Assembly (NCBI GenBank): GCA_022606135.1
Contig: JABYQN010000014.1
Location: 248,001-312,000 of the forward strand
Direction: 5' to 3'
Source of the DNA: Fomes fomentarius
Taxonomy: Eukaryota; Basidiomycota; Agaricomycetes; Polyporales; Polyporaceae
DNA: 64,000 nucleotides
Shown: in pieces, positions 22,474 through 33,048 of the stretch
Position numbering within the stretch: the first letter of the stretch is position 1
Layout of the letters: every line of letters starts with the position of its first letter
The notes under the pieces: model-generated
The model's input: the letters and a program-made list of their open reading frames with translations, nothing else
Told to the model about the DNA's origin: nothing
Database searches by the model: none
Made by a program: the position numbers and the translations under genes

Positions 22474-24177
22474 TCAATCGGGGCGTGGAACGTCGAGATA
22501 CAGGAAACTACCATTCACCAACAGCTGCAGTGCAGCCAGCATCGTGTCGTGCTCCATGTCATATTCCACGTCGCGAACACGGTCGAAACACTCCACTCGC
22601 AGCTCAAAGAGCCTAGTACCCAACCCCGCTCGGTACTTGAGACACTCGCCGACGGCCCGAAGGGTACTCGCGCGCCACTGCATTTCCTTCAAGTGCACCA
22701 CGCTCAGACGCGGGAGAAAGACGCCCTCGTCGGCATCGTCCGCGGCGAGGGCGGAGAGCAGTTGCTCGGAGTCCGACCCATCCTGCGGCTCCTGTTGTTC
22801 GCCCTCGATCGTGAGCGTCGTCAACTCGGGAAACGTCCGGAAGAGCGCCTTCCACGCGTTCTCTGTGTAAGCCATGCGTTTGAACGCGATGCGGCGCAAC
22901 GGCGCGCGGGCGACGAGCGTGCAGAACTCGGCGAGCAGCCTGTCTGGGGCGTACGCCGGATCCTGCCTGTCGCTCAGCAGCTCGAGCGAGAGCCCAAAGT
23001 GGCCGCGGGTCCTGTCCGGATCGTCGCGCCCGTGGTTGCAGTCGAACGCGTGTCCCCAGAGTTCTGCGGAAGTCGCGTTGTAAAGCATCGGGAGGTGCTC
23101 AGGGTCCTGAGGGACTGTGGCGAGGAATCCGCCCTCCCCGGAGGAGTCCACTTGGGTGTAAATCTGCACCTGCGCGCTGGGTGGCAGGATTAGGTGTGAG
23201 AGGAGATGGTAGACGTCAGGGGAAGATGCCTCTTCGGAGGGAGGGCAAAGGAAGTAGACGGAGCGGATGTTCGGGAGAGAGATGATGGGCCCAGAGACGT
23301 CCCGCTCACCGTCGGTAGAGTACGTATAGAATGGGAACGCGAAGTCGATCATAAGATCTTCGAGCGCCTGGCACGCCTCGAGGGCGCGAAGAAAGCCACT
23401 CAATGTGAGCGTGTGCTCAGGTAGAGGATCCCAGTCGTGCAGGTGCAGCACGCGCAGCCTGTGAAGGATAGGAGAATTCCAGTCGACGTGGGTGTACGAG
23501 AATCGGATGGTGTGGAGTGCTGGAAGTACGTTATCGGGGATGCTGTTGCATGAGCAGAACATATTGACCGGGGATCGTTTAGCATCGATGCAGAGTTCCG
23601 TGAGAGCAGGCATCGACGGCTTGAACAACTGTTTGAGTAGCTGGAGAGTTTCGTGCTCGGTATCGATGACGAAGAGCTTGCTGATACGATGGGCTTGGTT
23701 CGAAAGTGCACCGAGGACAGACGGAAGTGTTTGCGGATTATGGAGGTACACTTCGATAGGGACGTTCAATGAGCGTGCAAGGCACATGTTGACCCACTGC
23801 GCATAATTCTTGATGTGAATGGTTCGCCACAGATGAGGTGTTGTGCAGATGGCGTGCCGCCAGAGACGACAGACATGGGTCAAGGGTGGCCATAACATCG
23901 GATCCACGTAGGCCCATTCATCAAGGTGCGGGCGCTCTACGGTCGCCTTCAAGATCTGGAAAATCTCTATGAGCAACTCAAGGGGCAGGCGATGAATGGG
24001 CAGCGTCGAGTTCCAGATAGTCTTCAGACGAAGCTCTTCGTCTCGCAACAACTTGAGCCTGTGGAGTATGTTCCTGCGAACATCGACCGGGGAAGCAGTT
24101 GCGTTAGCTGAGGGTAGCGCCGCTGATGCGTCTGTGATCACGGAACCCGTGGCCGCTGGTGGTGACACGGGAGGCAT
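22474..24177 (-). CDS. F-box protein, 567 aa
   Basis: Intact single-exon frame. After a disordered start (residues 1-35) and a short coiled-coil-like stretch (ILHRLKLLRDEELRLKTIW) comes an F-box-like domain: LPIHRLPLELLIEIFQILKA, then HVCRLWRHAICTTPHLWR (residues ~58-115). The remainder is leucine-patterned, for example ISKLFVIDTEHETLQLLKQLF and MPALTELCID, ending in VNGSFLYLDVPRPD. It is presumably an SCF substrate receptor with unknown target. Two in-frame stops follow the upstream relics, so this is the only intact member between 19 and 25 kb. The first ATG at 24177 is used; an alternative internal start would lose the disordered leader only. Confidence 0.88.
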   Translation of the reverse strand: MPPVSPPAATGSVITDASAALPSANATASPVDVRRNILHRLKLLRDEELRLKTIWNSTLPIHRLPLELLIEIFQILKATVERPHLDEWAYVDPMLWPPLTHVCRLWRHAICTTPHLWRTIHIKNYAQWVNMCLARSLNVPIEVYLHNPQTLPSVLGALSNQAHRISKLFVIDTEHETLQLLKQLFKPSMPALTELCIDAKRSPVNMFCSCNSIPDNVLPALHTIRFSYTHVDWNSPILHRLRVLHLHDWDPLPEHTLTLSGFLRALEACQALEDLMIDFAFPFYTYSTDGERDVSGPIISLPNIRSVYFLCPPSEEASSPDVYHLLSHLILPPSAQVQIYTQVDSSGEGGFLATVPQDPEHLPMLYNATSAELWGHAFDCNHGRDDPDRTRGHFGLSLELLSDRQDPAYAPDRLLAEFCTLVARAPLRRIAFKRMAYTENAWKALFRTFPELTTLTIEGEQQEPQDGSDSEQLLSALAADDADEGVFLPRLSVVHLKEMQWRASTLRAVGECLKYRAGLGTRLFELRVECFDRVRDVEYDMEHDTMLAALQLLVNGSFLYLDVPRPD

Positions 24178-25038
24178 GGATTGAAGACGGGTCCAGGGAA
24201 GATGTGAGTGGGCGCAAATCTCCTCAGGTCCTACTGCAGAATCTTCTTGCGTGAGTATCAGGAAGAAGAAGACGTCAGTCAGCTGAACGGCGCACGGTTA
24301 TGCTTGCGACTGTCACTGGGGGGTTGCTCTTGCAAGCCTGAGGGAGAGGATGTGTAGCGGCGCCATGGCTGCTGATGTGGTATATGAATACTCCTGAACA
24401 CAAGGCAGATTCACACGAAAGGCTGACCTGGTGGTTCATAATGACCCGTTTCACCGAGCTCAATCGACAGGGCGATAGTCCGGCAGCTACGCCTTGCGTC
24501 TACCACGTTTATCGGTCTTGAGTTCTTCGGTCGTTGATGGCTGTGCATCGCTTAGTGATGACGTTTCCTTTGGCGCGGCAAAGAGGAAGGACTTACGGCG
24601 TCCGCACCCAACCAGGTATTGTGCATGTATACTCTTGTCGACAAAATCGAGCGGACGCATAGACATTGGTGCTGGGCGACGAGCACAAGTCGCTGGCAGT
24701 GGCAGATGAAGAAAACTGAGATATGCCGCGTGGTGACCGGGTGGCGTCTCCCTGCTCGGCAATCTCCCCGGGAAGCCGCCCTCGGCCGAGTCACCAACCT
24801 TGTTTAGCCACTATTCAGAAAGATCGATTCAGCGTAGACGGGGCGAGTTGTTGGTTTATTGCAGTAGGCACATGTAGGTCAGAGACATGATAATGTAAGA
24901 TAATGTGATGATAGCGAAGGGACAGTGGCGTCAATCGCCACAATGAAGAGACATATTAGAAAGAGTGTGAGTGTGAGTGTGGATTGATGGGGTTAGATGA
25001 AAGATTGAAAGACGCAGACACTGATAACTAAGGGATAG
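24178..25038. other. Intergenic, no firm gene
   Basis: A 91-codon minus frame at 24762-24487 ends in a basic tail, and a GTAAGT site lies inside it, but no partner exon is evident. The 24950-24985 stretch is GTGTGA-rich and is probably 3' UTR of the next minus-strand gene. Confidence 0.35.
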
Positions 25039-25945
25039 TTACAGCCTCTTTCGATTCTGCTTTGCGAGAGAAGACTCCGCATACGATGACACTCCTTTCG
25101 GAGTGTTCGCGAGCCGTTCGGAACGCCTCACCGGTCCCGACATAATGTTTCGCCTGCGTTTCGTCGAAACTGAAGAGCTGGACTGGAGCTCACCAAACTT
25201 GGGCTGGGACGCCAGATGTTCGCCTTGCACGCGCTCAGGCCCATCGGCCTGCTCATCCCAATTGATGTACTCCCAGACATTGGCGTCTTGCGTGGAATCA
25301 TAGACCTCGGATCCATAGTGGGTGAGCGCAGGTGCTACTCTCGTTGGCGCGGGTGGGACCTGCGGATCACCGTAATGGGAAGGCACAGCAAACATGGCTG
25401 AACTGGACTGGCGCAGGAGACCCCCTTGCCGGATCCGATAGACAGACATGAATCCGTCGTTTGACGGCTCGTCCTGGTAGCACTCCGGTGGCAGAGATGT
25501 CTCCCTGACAGTAGCCGGAGTGGCGCTTCTGATAGATTCAATGTCGTCATAGCCATCCGGGTCGTCCATCATGCAGCCAAAGTCAGGAGCTAGCTCATTG
25601 ATCCTACTCACACCTATAAGTGGTAATCCTACTAGAGAATGAAGCAATGGACATACGTATGCTCGACTTGGGGAGTACGTTCACGAGATCTGGAATTGGC
25701 ATGAGCGACCAATTTTTGAAACTCGGCGTGGTGGGCCCTAGGTGAATGATGAGTCGACGGAGAAATGATAGATGAGTACAAATGAACGCTTACAGGTCAT
25801 CAAGAGAGCGATTTCTCGCAAGGTACGGTCTTTGAAAGATTTCGTTGGTGCTGATTAGCATCGTCAGCATGAAGATAATGGGGGAGTCTTGTAGATAGCA
25901 AGAAACAAACCTGGACCATGGAGATGAGCCTCTGTTGTAGGTCAT
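25039..25945 (-). CDS. Basic, probably nuclear protein of unknown function, 243 aa
   Basis: Four exons fit by phase: 25945-25911, 25850-25794, 25721-25657 and 25613-25039. The product begins MTYNRGSSPWSSTNEIF and continues PYLARNRSLDDL, NWSLMPIPDLVNVLPKS, then an acidic part (MMDDPDGYDDIESI). The Lys/Arg-rich C-terminus contains TKRRRN, VRRSERLANTPKG and AKQNRKRL, which look like nuclear-localisation and chromatin-protein segments. No enzyme or known DNA-binding fold is visible. The third acceptor (GCCGAG) was chosen because it alone keeps frame with both neighbours; an AG 13 bases earlier would shift the frame. The last exon is firm, the first three moderately so. Confidence 0.6.
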
Positions 25946-26459
25946 GTCGGATGATGTTCAAGGAGGCAAACGTCGTCGACAGAAGTCCCAAGGAGCCTTT
26001 AATACTTGTACGACGCACCTGATCAAAGCGCAACGAAAGGAGCGTGGATGATCCACAATAAGACCAAGCCAAAGCAGGCGTCTGATATACTGAACATAGA
26101 GCCACTGTGGTTGTATCGCTTGCATTTGTGGTCAATGCAGGTTTGGACGCCGCCGGGGCCGGCGGGCATTCGCCGGATGGTGGCGAGTCGGAAACTGTGC
26201 TGTGAGTGTCACTTAAAGTGTGAAACCGAGGCCTGTATAGTAGCACTAAAAAGCATGACATAGATTCTGTGGCTCGGCGTAGGTCTGACAGACAGATTTC
26301 ACATGGCGGGCGGGTCGAAAGAGGACAGGCGCTGGAGTGTGTCGGCAATTGCCCAATCTGGCAAATAGGCGTCTAGATGCGCATGATTCTTTCAACTTTC
26401 AACTTCAAGTTCAAGATGGCTGCCGTGGTCGGTTACTGTAACTTGACTCAGGCTCATCG

Positions 26460-26993
26460 TTGTTGTGTTCAATTTTGAAGTCATTGTACTGTGCCGCAAG
26501 CAGTATGACGCCAACTTTCGTGCAAAAGCAGTGGCCGCAGCGCCACGTCAACGACGGTACGACGCTCACAATAGCGGTGAGTGGCCACAATTGTACGATC
26601 ATGTCCATGCTGAGCTGTAACACTGCTCTTCACAATTGGTCGTTTGTCTTGGAAAGAATGGTCTTGGGGTGCTCGTCGTATGCTGACGCGGTCATGTCTC
26701 ACATTACCCCTAAACTCCTTACGATATCTTCCGCGGCGCAAGTTGAACAACTCATCGTTACCGCATTGAAAGCGGATAAAGGCTGGATATCCAATGTGTA
26801 TGGTACCCTGCTGGCCTGCCTGTCAGGTACGTCGTTCACGACGTCTTCTCGCTACTCGACACTGGGCGCCTCAAACTACTCCTCTCGCTTAACGCTGGCG
26901 CGCCGCTCCCTATTGTCACCCCAGGCGTCCCGCCCTCTTCTCCGGCCACAGTATTGCATCGTGTTTCATAGAATTATACAGCAATCCGGATGA
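26460..26993 (+). CDS. Hypothetical open reading frame, 177 aa
   Basis: An ATG-initiated frame divergent from the preceding gene. The central part reads smoothly (NTALHNWSFVLERMVLGCSS, then AAQVEQLIVTALKADKGWI), ending near LLACLSG where a GTACGT donor could start an intron; after that the composition looks random. No domain recognised. It may be an exon of an unrecognised gene, a relic, or chance. Confidence 0.22.
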   Translation: MLCSILKSLYCAASSMTPTFVQKQWPQRHVNDGTTLTIAVSGHNCTIMSMLSCNTALHNWSFVLERMVLGCSSYADAVMSHITPKLLTISSAAQVEQLIVTALKADKGWISNVYGTLLACLSGTSFTTSSRYSTLGASNYSSRLTLARRSLLSPQASRPLLRPQYCIVFHRIIQQSG

Positions 26994-27083
26994 CACGACA
27001 GTCCCAATCGCAACGACGCTCAACTGTCCTCCCTACCCACACATCCAAGGCCGCTATCATCGCATAACGCCTTTATATCACCT

Positions 27084-27620
27084 CTTCAAAGGAAGGCAAT
27101 GCGGCGCTTCATATACGCGGTCGCTATAGCATCTCGCTCTCCACGTCTAAAGCATATCCATCCGTTGGTCAAAGGGCACGGGACCAACGGCATCCGTGCG
27201 CCGTAGCTGCAAAGCGTGAGGACCACGTATGGAGTTGTGGTGGCCCGAAAGGCTGGAACAGAACAATTGGTGGTTGGTTCGGGACAATGGAAGGTACGAT
27301 TTGTCCGCCCCGAAACGAGGCCCGGTCCGTCATTGACCTCCGCATCCCGTACTATCAGGCGCCCACCCCCACCAAAGGGCTCGTCCCTCTTCCCCAGCAC
27401 GATATAGAGCCACCATTTGAGGTCGATTGAGTGTGCCCAAGAGTGTGCGGATTTGCGGCAGAAGAGAGGCAGATACAGGACAAGAACAATAGAGAACAGG
27501 ACGCGGCAAGCCGACCTGCTCTGGAAGGGATCCGTCAAGCGCTTGTTTCGCTTCCCGCGTTTTCTGTACGCGCAAAGCGACAATGCTGACCCTCGAACTT
27601 AAATTAATGCGGAGCGGTTT
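27084..27620. other. Intergenic, no gene recognised
   Basis: Only antisense/sense shadow frames (165 codons on minus at 27583-27086) with no domain; not accepted. Confidence 0.3.
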
Positions 27621-27854
27621 ATCTGTTGGAATTGCCGCGGCGCGTTTCAAGGGGCATCGCCACTGCTCGCGAAAGTTATAAAGGGGGCCCGTTCTGCGTG
27701 GTCTGTCTCCAAAAATCTTTGCACCGTTCCATCACCCGTCGACCACCTTCTCCGGCGCTCTCGCCTTCAAGCACTCGTCAACAACTCGATCACCGACACT
27801 CAAGCCACAATCCCTCGTCTCCAAGACTCGACAATTATCGACGCTTGCCGTTAC

Positions 27855-28075
27855 TCCGGAACAAACTGTACTCGTTCTCATCGGTACGTTCGTCTCACAC
27901 CGTCGCCAACCACCGTGTCTTATCACCCGCTACGGTTAGTTGTAGCTTCATTCATCTTCTATTCACGCTCTTTGTTACTCCGAAAGACCGTCTCCTCGTT
28001 CTCATCGGTGAGTCCATCTCTAACCGTCCCCAACCACCGCAGCCATAACCCGTCCCCAATAGCTGTAGCGCTAGC
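27855..28075 (+). repeat. Diverged tandem duplication in the 5' leader
   Basis: GTTACTCCG...CTCGTTCTCATCGGT...CGTC(G/C)CCAACCACCG...TAG(T/C)TGTAG occurs twice in succession, about 27854-27949 and 27972-28067, with scattered substitutions. Both copies carry a GGT(A/G)(C/A)G-type donor-like site and a TAG acceptor-like end, so they may be duplicated leader introns. They lie just upstream of the coiled-coil gene's ATG. Confidence 0.6.
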
Positions 28076-28121
28076 ACCATCCTCTTCCAGAGCTAGTCAA
28101 CTGTAGCATATCGTCTCAGTC

Positions 28122-30026
28122 ATGCCCATCCGTCCTGGTCGTCCTGCTCCCGTGGACGGCAAACACACCGCCTTCGGCCCGCGGCGTATGCATAGTTTCA
28201 CGGAGATGCACCCTCGCAAGCCTTACCCGCCTTCTGCTCGCAAGCCATACGACCTCAACGCCACCCGGCGCGCCAACCTCCAACAACAAAACGAGAACAA
28301 AGCCCCCTCCCCATCCACCACCACCCCTGATGAGAAAGGCAAGGAGACGTCCGTCAGCCCACGCAAGACAGTCCCGCGACCCATGTCGAAGGAGAAGCTC
28401 AAGCGTACCATGCTCCAGCGCTCCTTGGCGCAGTCCCTGATCGCCCCAGAGCAGCAGGAGTTCACCCAGCAGCAGAAGGGTGCCCAGCCTCAGCGCGAGC
28501 CCTCCTTGCCAAAGTTCCCCGGACATCTCTCCTTCACCTACTCCAGCGAGAACATCCAACTAGCCTCGCCGCCCTCCACACCCACGAAGGGCGCTGTGAG
28601 CGAGCCCAGCTCGGACGCAGCCCAGGCGCTCGTCCAGAAGATCCGCAAGCACCAGCTCGACGATCATGAGAAGCGGATGCTCGAGCGTTTTGAAGCGCTC
28701 AAGCGTCAGCAGGAGTTGCTGGAGTCGTACCACGCCAACGAAGCTGCTCTCGACGAGGCGGAGAGGCTGCAAGCAAGCCGTGAGGACTGCGCGCTGATCA
28801 ACGAGTCTGCCTCTGCGAAGCGCAAGCGCGCTCTCGAACAGCATCGGATCGAGGAGGAGAAGCGTCTCAACGAACAGGAGCGTCTCCAGTTGGAGGAGGA
28901 ACGACGCATCGAACGGGCGCGTCTCCATGAGGCGTGGCGCGTCGAACAGGAGCGTCTGAAGGAGGAACGGCGGAAGGAGGAGGAGCGCAAGGCGCGGCTG
29001 GCAGCTGAGCAAAGGGCGAAGGAGGAGCAGGAGATGCGGAGGAAGGCTGCGGAGGAGGCTCGGAAGCGCGCCGAGGAAGAACGTCGGCGCCGCCAGCAGC
29101 AGGTCGAGGCGGATATCCACACGGTACGAGAGGAGCGCCAAAATGCCACCGAGCTCTTGCGCGAGGTGCAGGAGCGTGGTCGGCTGGCGCGCGAGGGACT
29201 GCAACGCCCCCCGCTCAGCCTGCTGTTGAAGCTGGAGGACGAGCGCGCCCTCGCGATCGAGTGGGCTCAGTTGGTCGGGGAGCTGTTCGATCTCCTCAAT
29301 GAACAGTACCGTGCATGCACAGAGCAGCGGTGGATCAACTTCCAGTTCCTGCAACAACGTATCCAGGAGGTGTGGAACTGCCCGCGTCGCGTTGCTGTGC
29401 AGGACCGCATCGCGGCGTTGCGCGTCGATGTCGCCGAAGAAGCCAGGGTGCGGGCGTTCCAGGAGCAGCTGCGGGCAGCCTATGAGGCACAACAGCGCGA
29501 ACAGCAGCAACGCGAGCAGCAACAACGCGAGCAGCAGGAGCGCGCTGAGAGGGCGCGCCGCGAGCAGGAAGAACGTGCGGCTCACGAAGCCAGGGAGCGC
29601 GAGGAGCGGGCCAGGCGGGAGGCTGCAGAACGCGCCGCGCGGCAGCAGTCCAGCAAGACCAGGGAGCAAATCTGTGACCAGTACGACGAAAGATGGACCA
29701 TCATGTTGAAGGCTAACACCGACGGATCACTTCCTTCGGGATGCGTCTCGTACGCCGACTTCCCGCTCCCTATCTTCACTCCCAATGTGCTTCCGGCCGA
29801 CATCACGCACGATGCGGTGAGGGAGTTCGTGCTCTCGCCGTTCCTCAAGAGCATGGCGGACAAGCCGCCCAGGCGCCGCATCCGTGCGACGTTGCTCCTC
29901 TGGCATCCTGACAAATTCGAAGGTACCTACCTGCGCACGCTCCGCGACGCCGACCGGGACACGATGAAGGAGGCTGTTAAGATTATATCAGGGATTCTCA
30001 ATGATCTTCTCGCCCAGGTGCGGTGA
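28122..30026 (+). CDS. Coiled-coil protein with J-like (HPD) C-terminal domain, 634 aa
   Basis: Single-exon frame from the ATG at 28122. Residues 1-165 are disordered and basic/Pro/Ser-rich. Residues ~165-530 are an extended charged coiled coil (repeats of EERR, QEER, EQQQREQ, AREREERARREA). The C-terminal ~100 residues form a compact domain: GCVSYADFPLPIF, then RRRIRATLLLWHPDKFEG and DTMKEAVKIISGILNDLL. LLLWHPDKF is a J-domain-like helix-HPD segment; the animal protein NFKBIL1 has a similar HPDRF context, and many mushroom proteins carry this coiled-coil/HPD layout. A co-chaperone role is possible but unproven. The leader is pyrimidine-rich with a TATAAA-like TTATAAAG at 27674. Confidence 0.85.
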   Translation: MPIRPGRPAPVDGKHTAFGPRRMHSFTEMHPRKPYPPSARKPYDLNATRRANLQQQNENKAPSPSTTTPDEKGKETSVSPRKTVPRPMSKEKLKRTMLQRSLAQSLIAPEQQEFTQQQKGAQPQREPSLPKFPGHLSFTYSSENIQLASPPSTPTKGAVSEPSSDAAQALVQKIRKHQLDDHEKRMLERFEALKRQQELLESYHANEAALDEAERLQASREDCALINESASAKRKRALEQHRIEEEKRLNEQERLQLEEERRIERARLHEAWRVEQERLKEERRKEEERKARLAAEQRAKEEQEMRRKAAEEARKRAEEERRRRQQQVEADIHTVREERQNATELLREVQERGRLAREGLQRPPLSLLLKLEDERALAIEWAQLVGELFDLLNEQYRACTEQRWINFQFLQQRIQEVWNCPRRVAVQDRIAALRVDVAEEARVRAFQEQLRAAYEAQQREQQQREQQQREQQERAERARREQEERAAHEAREREERARREAAERAARQQSSKTREQICDQYDERWTIMLKANTDGSLPSGCVSYADFPLPIFTPNVLPADITHDAVREFVLSPFLKSMADKPPRRRIRATLLLWHPDKFEGTYLRTLRDADRDTMKEAVKIISGILNDLLAQVR

Positions 30027-31427
30027 GGATTGTAAGGCAGCTCGGTGTTACGTTGTTGTATCAGTGCATCTATGTTTGGTTGTTTTCTCTTCTATGTCGT
30101 CCCTCTTTCTATGTCGTATGCTATTATGTCTACGTGACATTATGTCCTCGCTATCAATCACACATTCTTTCCCCAACTTGTATCGTCAAGTTTTCCGTCC
30201 AATACGATACTCCCATCGACTGATCAGCCAGTGAAGTTGAGTGGTCCATCATAGCGGCACTAGCATACTGACCTCCTTGGTGTACTGGATAGCATACGTT
30301 GGAGCATCACTCACACCACGCGGTGGAGAGTCACCAGTGTAGTGAAGTCACTGGGGGGGGGTCGTTCTATTGGCCCCTCTGGCAACATCATTCCTGTACG
30401 AATAGGAATTACACACCCTACGTATAGACTCGGAGGACGTGAAAGAGACGACTAAGCTGAATTATCGGTTCATACATCAGGGAAAGTGCAGATTTTAATA
30501 TTGCCATCATGTTAATTAAACTCCACGACGGTGAGAGTGTCCGCCCTGATGAATACGATTTCTATATTGGGGAACTCCAGAGGCAGAGCGTGGCTGACAC
30601 AATCCTATTGTACTAGGGTTAGAAGTTCAAAAACAAGAACGAGTTGAGTACTCGCTGTTCGTTCAAGAGTATGTGCTTGGAGTCAATGCCTGGTCAGTGA
30701 GTATATTATAGCTGCGCTGCGCCACTCTACACACGTATCACTACCTCTTCGGTTAGTACAGTGACCGTCGCTGACTGGGAGGTGCCAGAGCCTGCCAGGA
30801 CGTCCGGTCCGCAAAATGCTCGGGCGCCTATATTGCCAAAAGTAGGCTTGCACCGCCACGACGCCGTCATCACCATAGCCGCTTCACTCCTCCTGCAACT
30901 TGCTGTTCAGTGACTATCCAGCATCAGCCTCCTCCTAGAATCTGCCACGTACCAGCCAACTATCTTGGTAGCTCTCTAGTATATACATGAGCAGCTACCT
31001 GCATATCGTCATGATACTCGAGCCGGCGTCACGCCGTCACGACCATGTAACTCAAACCACTCTTCCTGCTCAACTGGAATCCGCTGCTCAGATGTCAGTC
31101 TCTATAAGTGGACTGCTGTCTTGACTAGAGCCTTCCGGAGCATGCTGGAATGGACGGTCTTGTGATTATATATGACGTCATCGTTGTCATCGTTGAACGC
31201 CGGTGGGGCCAATGTAGTAGTTGTGGGGCTGGGAGAGGACGAGGAGGACCTACGATGATGCTGTGTGGAACCTATTCATCCCCACGTCACTATCGTTCCT
31301 GGTACTCAGATCGTATAAAGGCTGGAACCTACCACCTCTCTAACCCACCAAACATCATCCACAACCACCATTCCCTCACCTATCACTATCCACTTCACGA
31401 CTTTAACACACGAATTATCTGATCACT
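30027..31427. other. Intergenic, no gene recognised
   Basis: No coding-like frame. It includes a G9 run at 30352. The last ~110 bp (31315-31427) are pyrimidine-rich leader with GTATAAAGG at 31313, a likely TATA element for the next gene. Confidence 0.45.
31313..31321 (+). promoter_or_regulatory. TATA-like element upstream of the 77-aa gene
   Basis: GTATAAAGG lies about 110 bp before the ATG at 31428, followed by a CT/CA-rich leader (ACCACC, CATCATCC repeats), a common arrangement in fungal promoters. Confidence 0.45.
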
Positions 31428-31774
31428 ATGGTGAGCTCACGCATGTCCTGTCATCTCCAGATCTCCGGTGCTGACCTATGTGAACAGGGTTCCATTGTAT
31501 CTGCTATCGGCCGCGGCATTAATGCCATCATCTCTGCCATCGCAAATATCATTATGACCATTATTTCCGCCATCGTCTCAGTACGTCATGTTCATATTCG
31601 TGAACGATACGAGAGTTCTCATCATACCTTCTCTAGGTGCTCCTCGCCATCTGGGACGTGATCGTCGCCATCGTTTGCTGCAGGTGCTTCCGCAGTAGTG
31701 GTCGCGGGCGCACAACTGGCGGCACAGGCACCACCACCACGGGCCGCAGGAGATGGGGAGGGGGCAGGCGTTGA
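31428..31774 (+). CDS. Small hydrophobic membrane-type protein, 77 aa, ATG-only first coding exon
   Basis: Three coding exons: 31428-31430 (just ATG), 31488-31580 and 31637-31774. ATG is followed at once by the donor GTGAGC; the other introns are GTACGT...TCTAG and of normal length. The product starts MGSIVSAIGRGINAIISAI, continues with NIIMTIISAIVSVLLAIWDVIVAIVCC and ends in a Gly/Arg/Thr-rich basic tail (GRGRTTGGTGTTTTGRRRWG). Two amphipathic or membrane helices with a cytosolic basic tail are likely, and Gly2 after Met with CC later suggests possible acylation. Similar short proteins are familiar from other Agaricomycetes, without known function. Confidence 0.82.
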
Positions 31775-33048
31775 GCGACGTTGGATAGCGGTCACGTACT
31801 ACCACAAGACTGCAGAGCCTGCTATGATTAGACTGTCGTCGACTTACCCCACCCACCCATTTACCCACCCAACGGATGTATCCATATATCTTGACTACCG
31901 TACATACCCGTAATCTTGAGTAATACCGCTCCCATGGACCATCTCTAACTCGGGTGTGCAGTGAGGCCGTGAACGTGATATGCACAATCCCCCGAAATGG
32001 CGCATGATGCGGAGGAAGTAGCAGTAAATTTGGCATTCTATCCTGTTCGAACAACACCTAGAATACCAAAGAGACAACAACACGACCGAAGGTGAGGAGG
32101 GTCCGACCAGCCTGCGTACCGAGAAACAGTATTGTAATAGTAGTAGCAGTAAGATTGTCAGCGGGGCAGTGTACGGGTGAGTGGGTATGCATTGTACAGC
32201 ACTAGTACTCGGACCGCGCCGTCCTCGTATTATACGGCATATGTGGCAGCACAACACGGCCCGGAGCCTGGGAGAGGAAAGATGAACGTGGAAGAAAGAC
32301 GAGCAGATATGAGATACGCTGTGGATCGAGTGCATCGAGAACGAATAAGGGTATGAGGAACGATGCAGGCGAGGACGATGGGAGGAAGGGAAGCACAGGT
32401 ATCGAGTATCCGCAAGTCCAACAAACGAGTACCGAAGATAGTCATCGGGGGGAGCGAACGGCAACGGTCCAATGTCCAAACTGAAAAAGTCAAGGCCGAA
32501 CATATAAAGTCAAAGTCAAAGCCAAGCCAAAGTCAGCGTCAGAAGGGAAGCCAGCAGAGATATGGGGAGGTGAGGCGACTAGTACTACCTAGGGGGGTCA
32601 CAACAACAACTAGAGGAATGTCTATAAATAGTCGATATCGATATCAGATATTTCTATGTGCGATGTGCAATGAGATGGAGAGGGGGGCGGGGGGTACAGT
32701 TTGGGCTGACCGCGCGGTCCCAGCCCGAGTCCTAGTCCTTTCGGGGGAGGCGTCCGGGTACAGGGTGTGAAGCATGCACCTTGAAGCTTGAGGGTGAAGA
32801 GATGGAAAGGGAGAGGAAATGGAGAGGGGTGGTGGGACCGGAAGGGGGGGCGGGCTCAAACGTCCGTCGCCGTTCGTGACCGTCGTCGTCTTGTGCTCGT
32901 TTTATGCTCATGTTCAGTCTCGTCGCCGAAGCCGTGGGCCGCAGAATAGCGCTTATTGCTACGCTACGAGCCGGTGTCCGATGTCCACAGGTCAGGCAGG
33001 CGTTTTTCGTTCCGATAGTGGCCGGTCGGGGAGCACTGACCACCGTGG
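31775..33048. other. Intergenic, no gene recognised
   Basis: A 202-codon minus frame at 32503-31895 is Ser/Leu/Cys-rich and lacks domain or splice support. This is probably converging 3' UTR DNA. Confidence 0.4.

Noticed and set aside
24487..24762. 91-codon minus frame with basic tail
   Set aside because: Short, no domain, and the internal donor has no matching acceptor exon.
28560..29669. 369-codon minus-strand frame
   Set aside because: Exact antisense shadow of the coiled-coil gene; Leu/Arg-rich composition comes from reverse reading of Glu/Arg codons.
31895..32503. 202-codon minus frame
   Set aside because: No ATG context, domain or splice support; lies in a converging 3' region.
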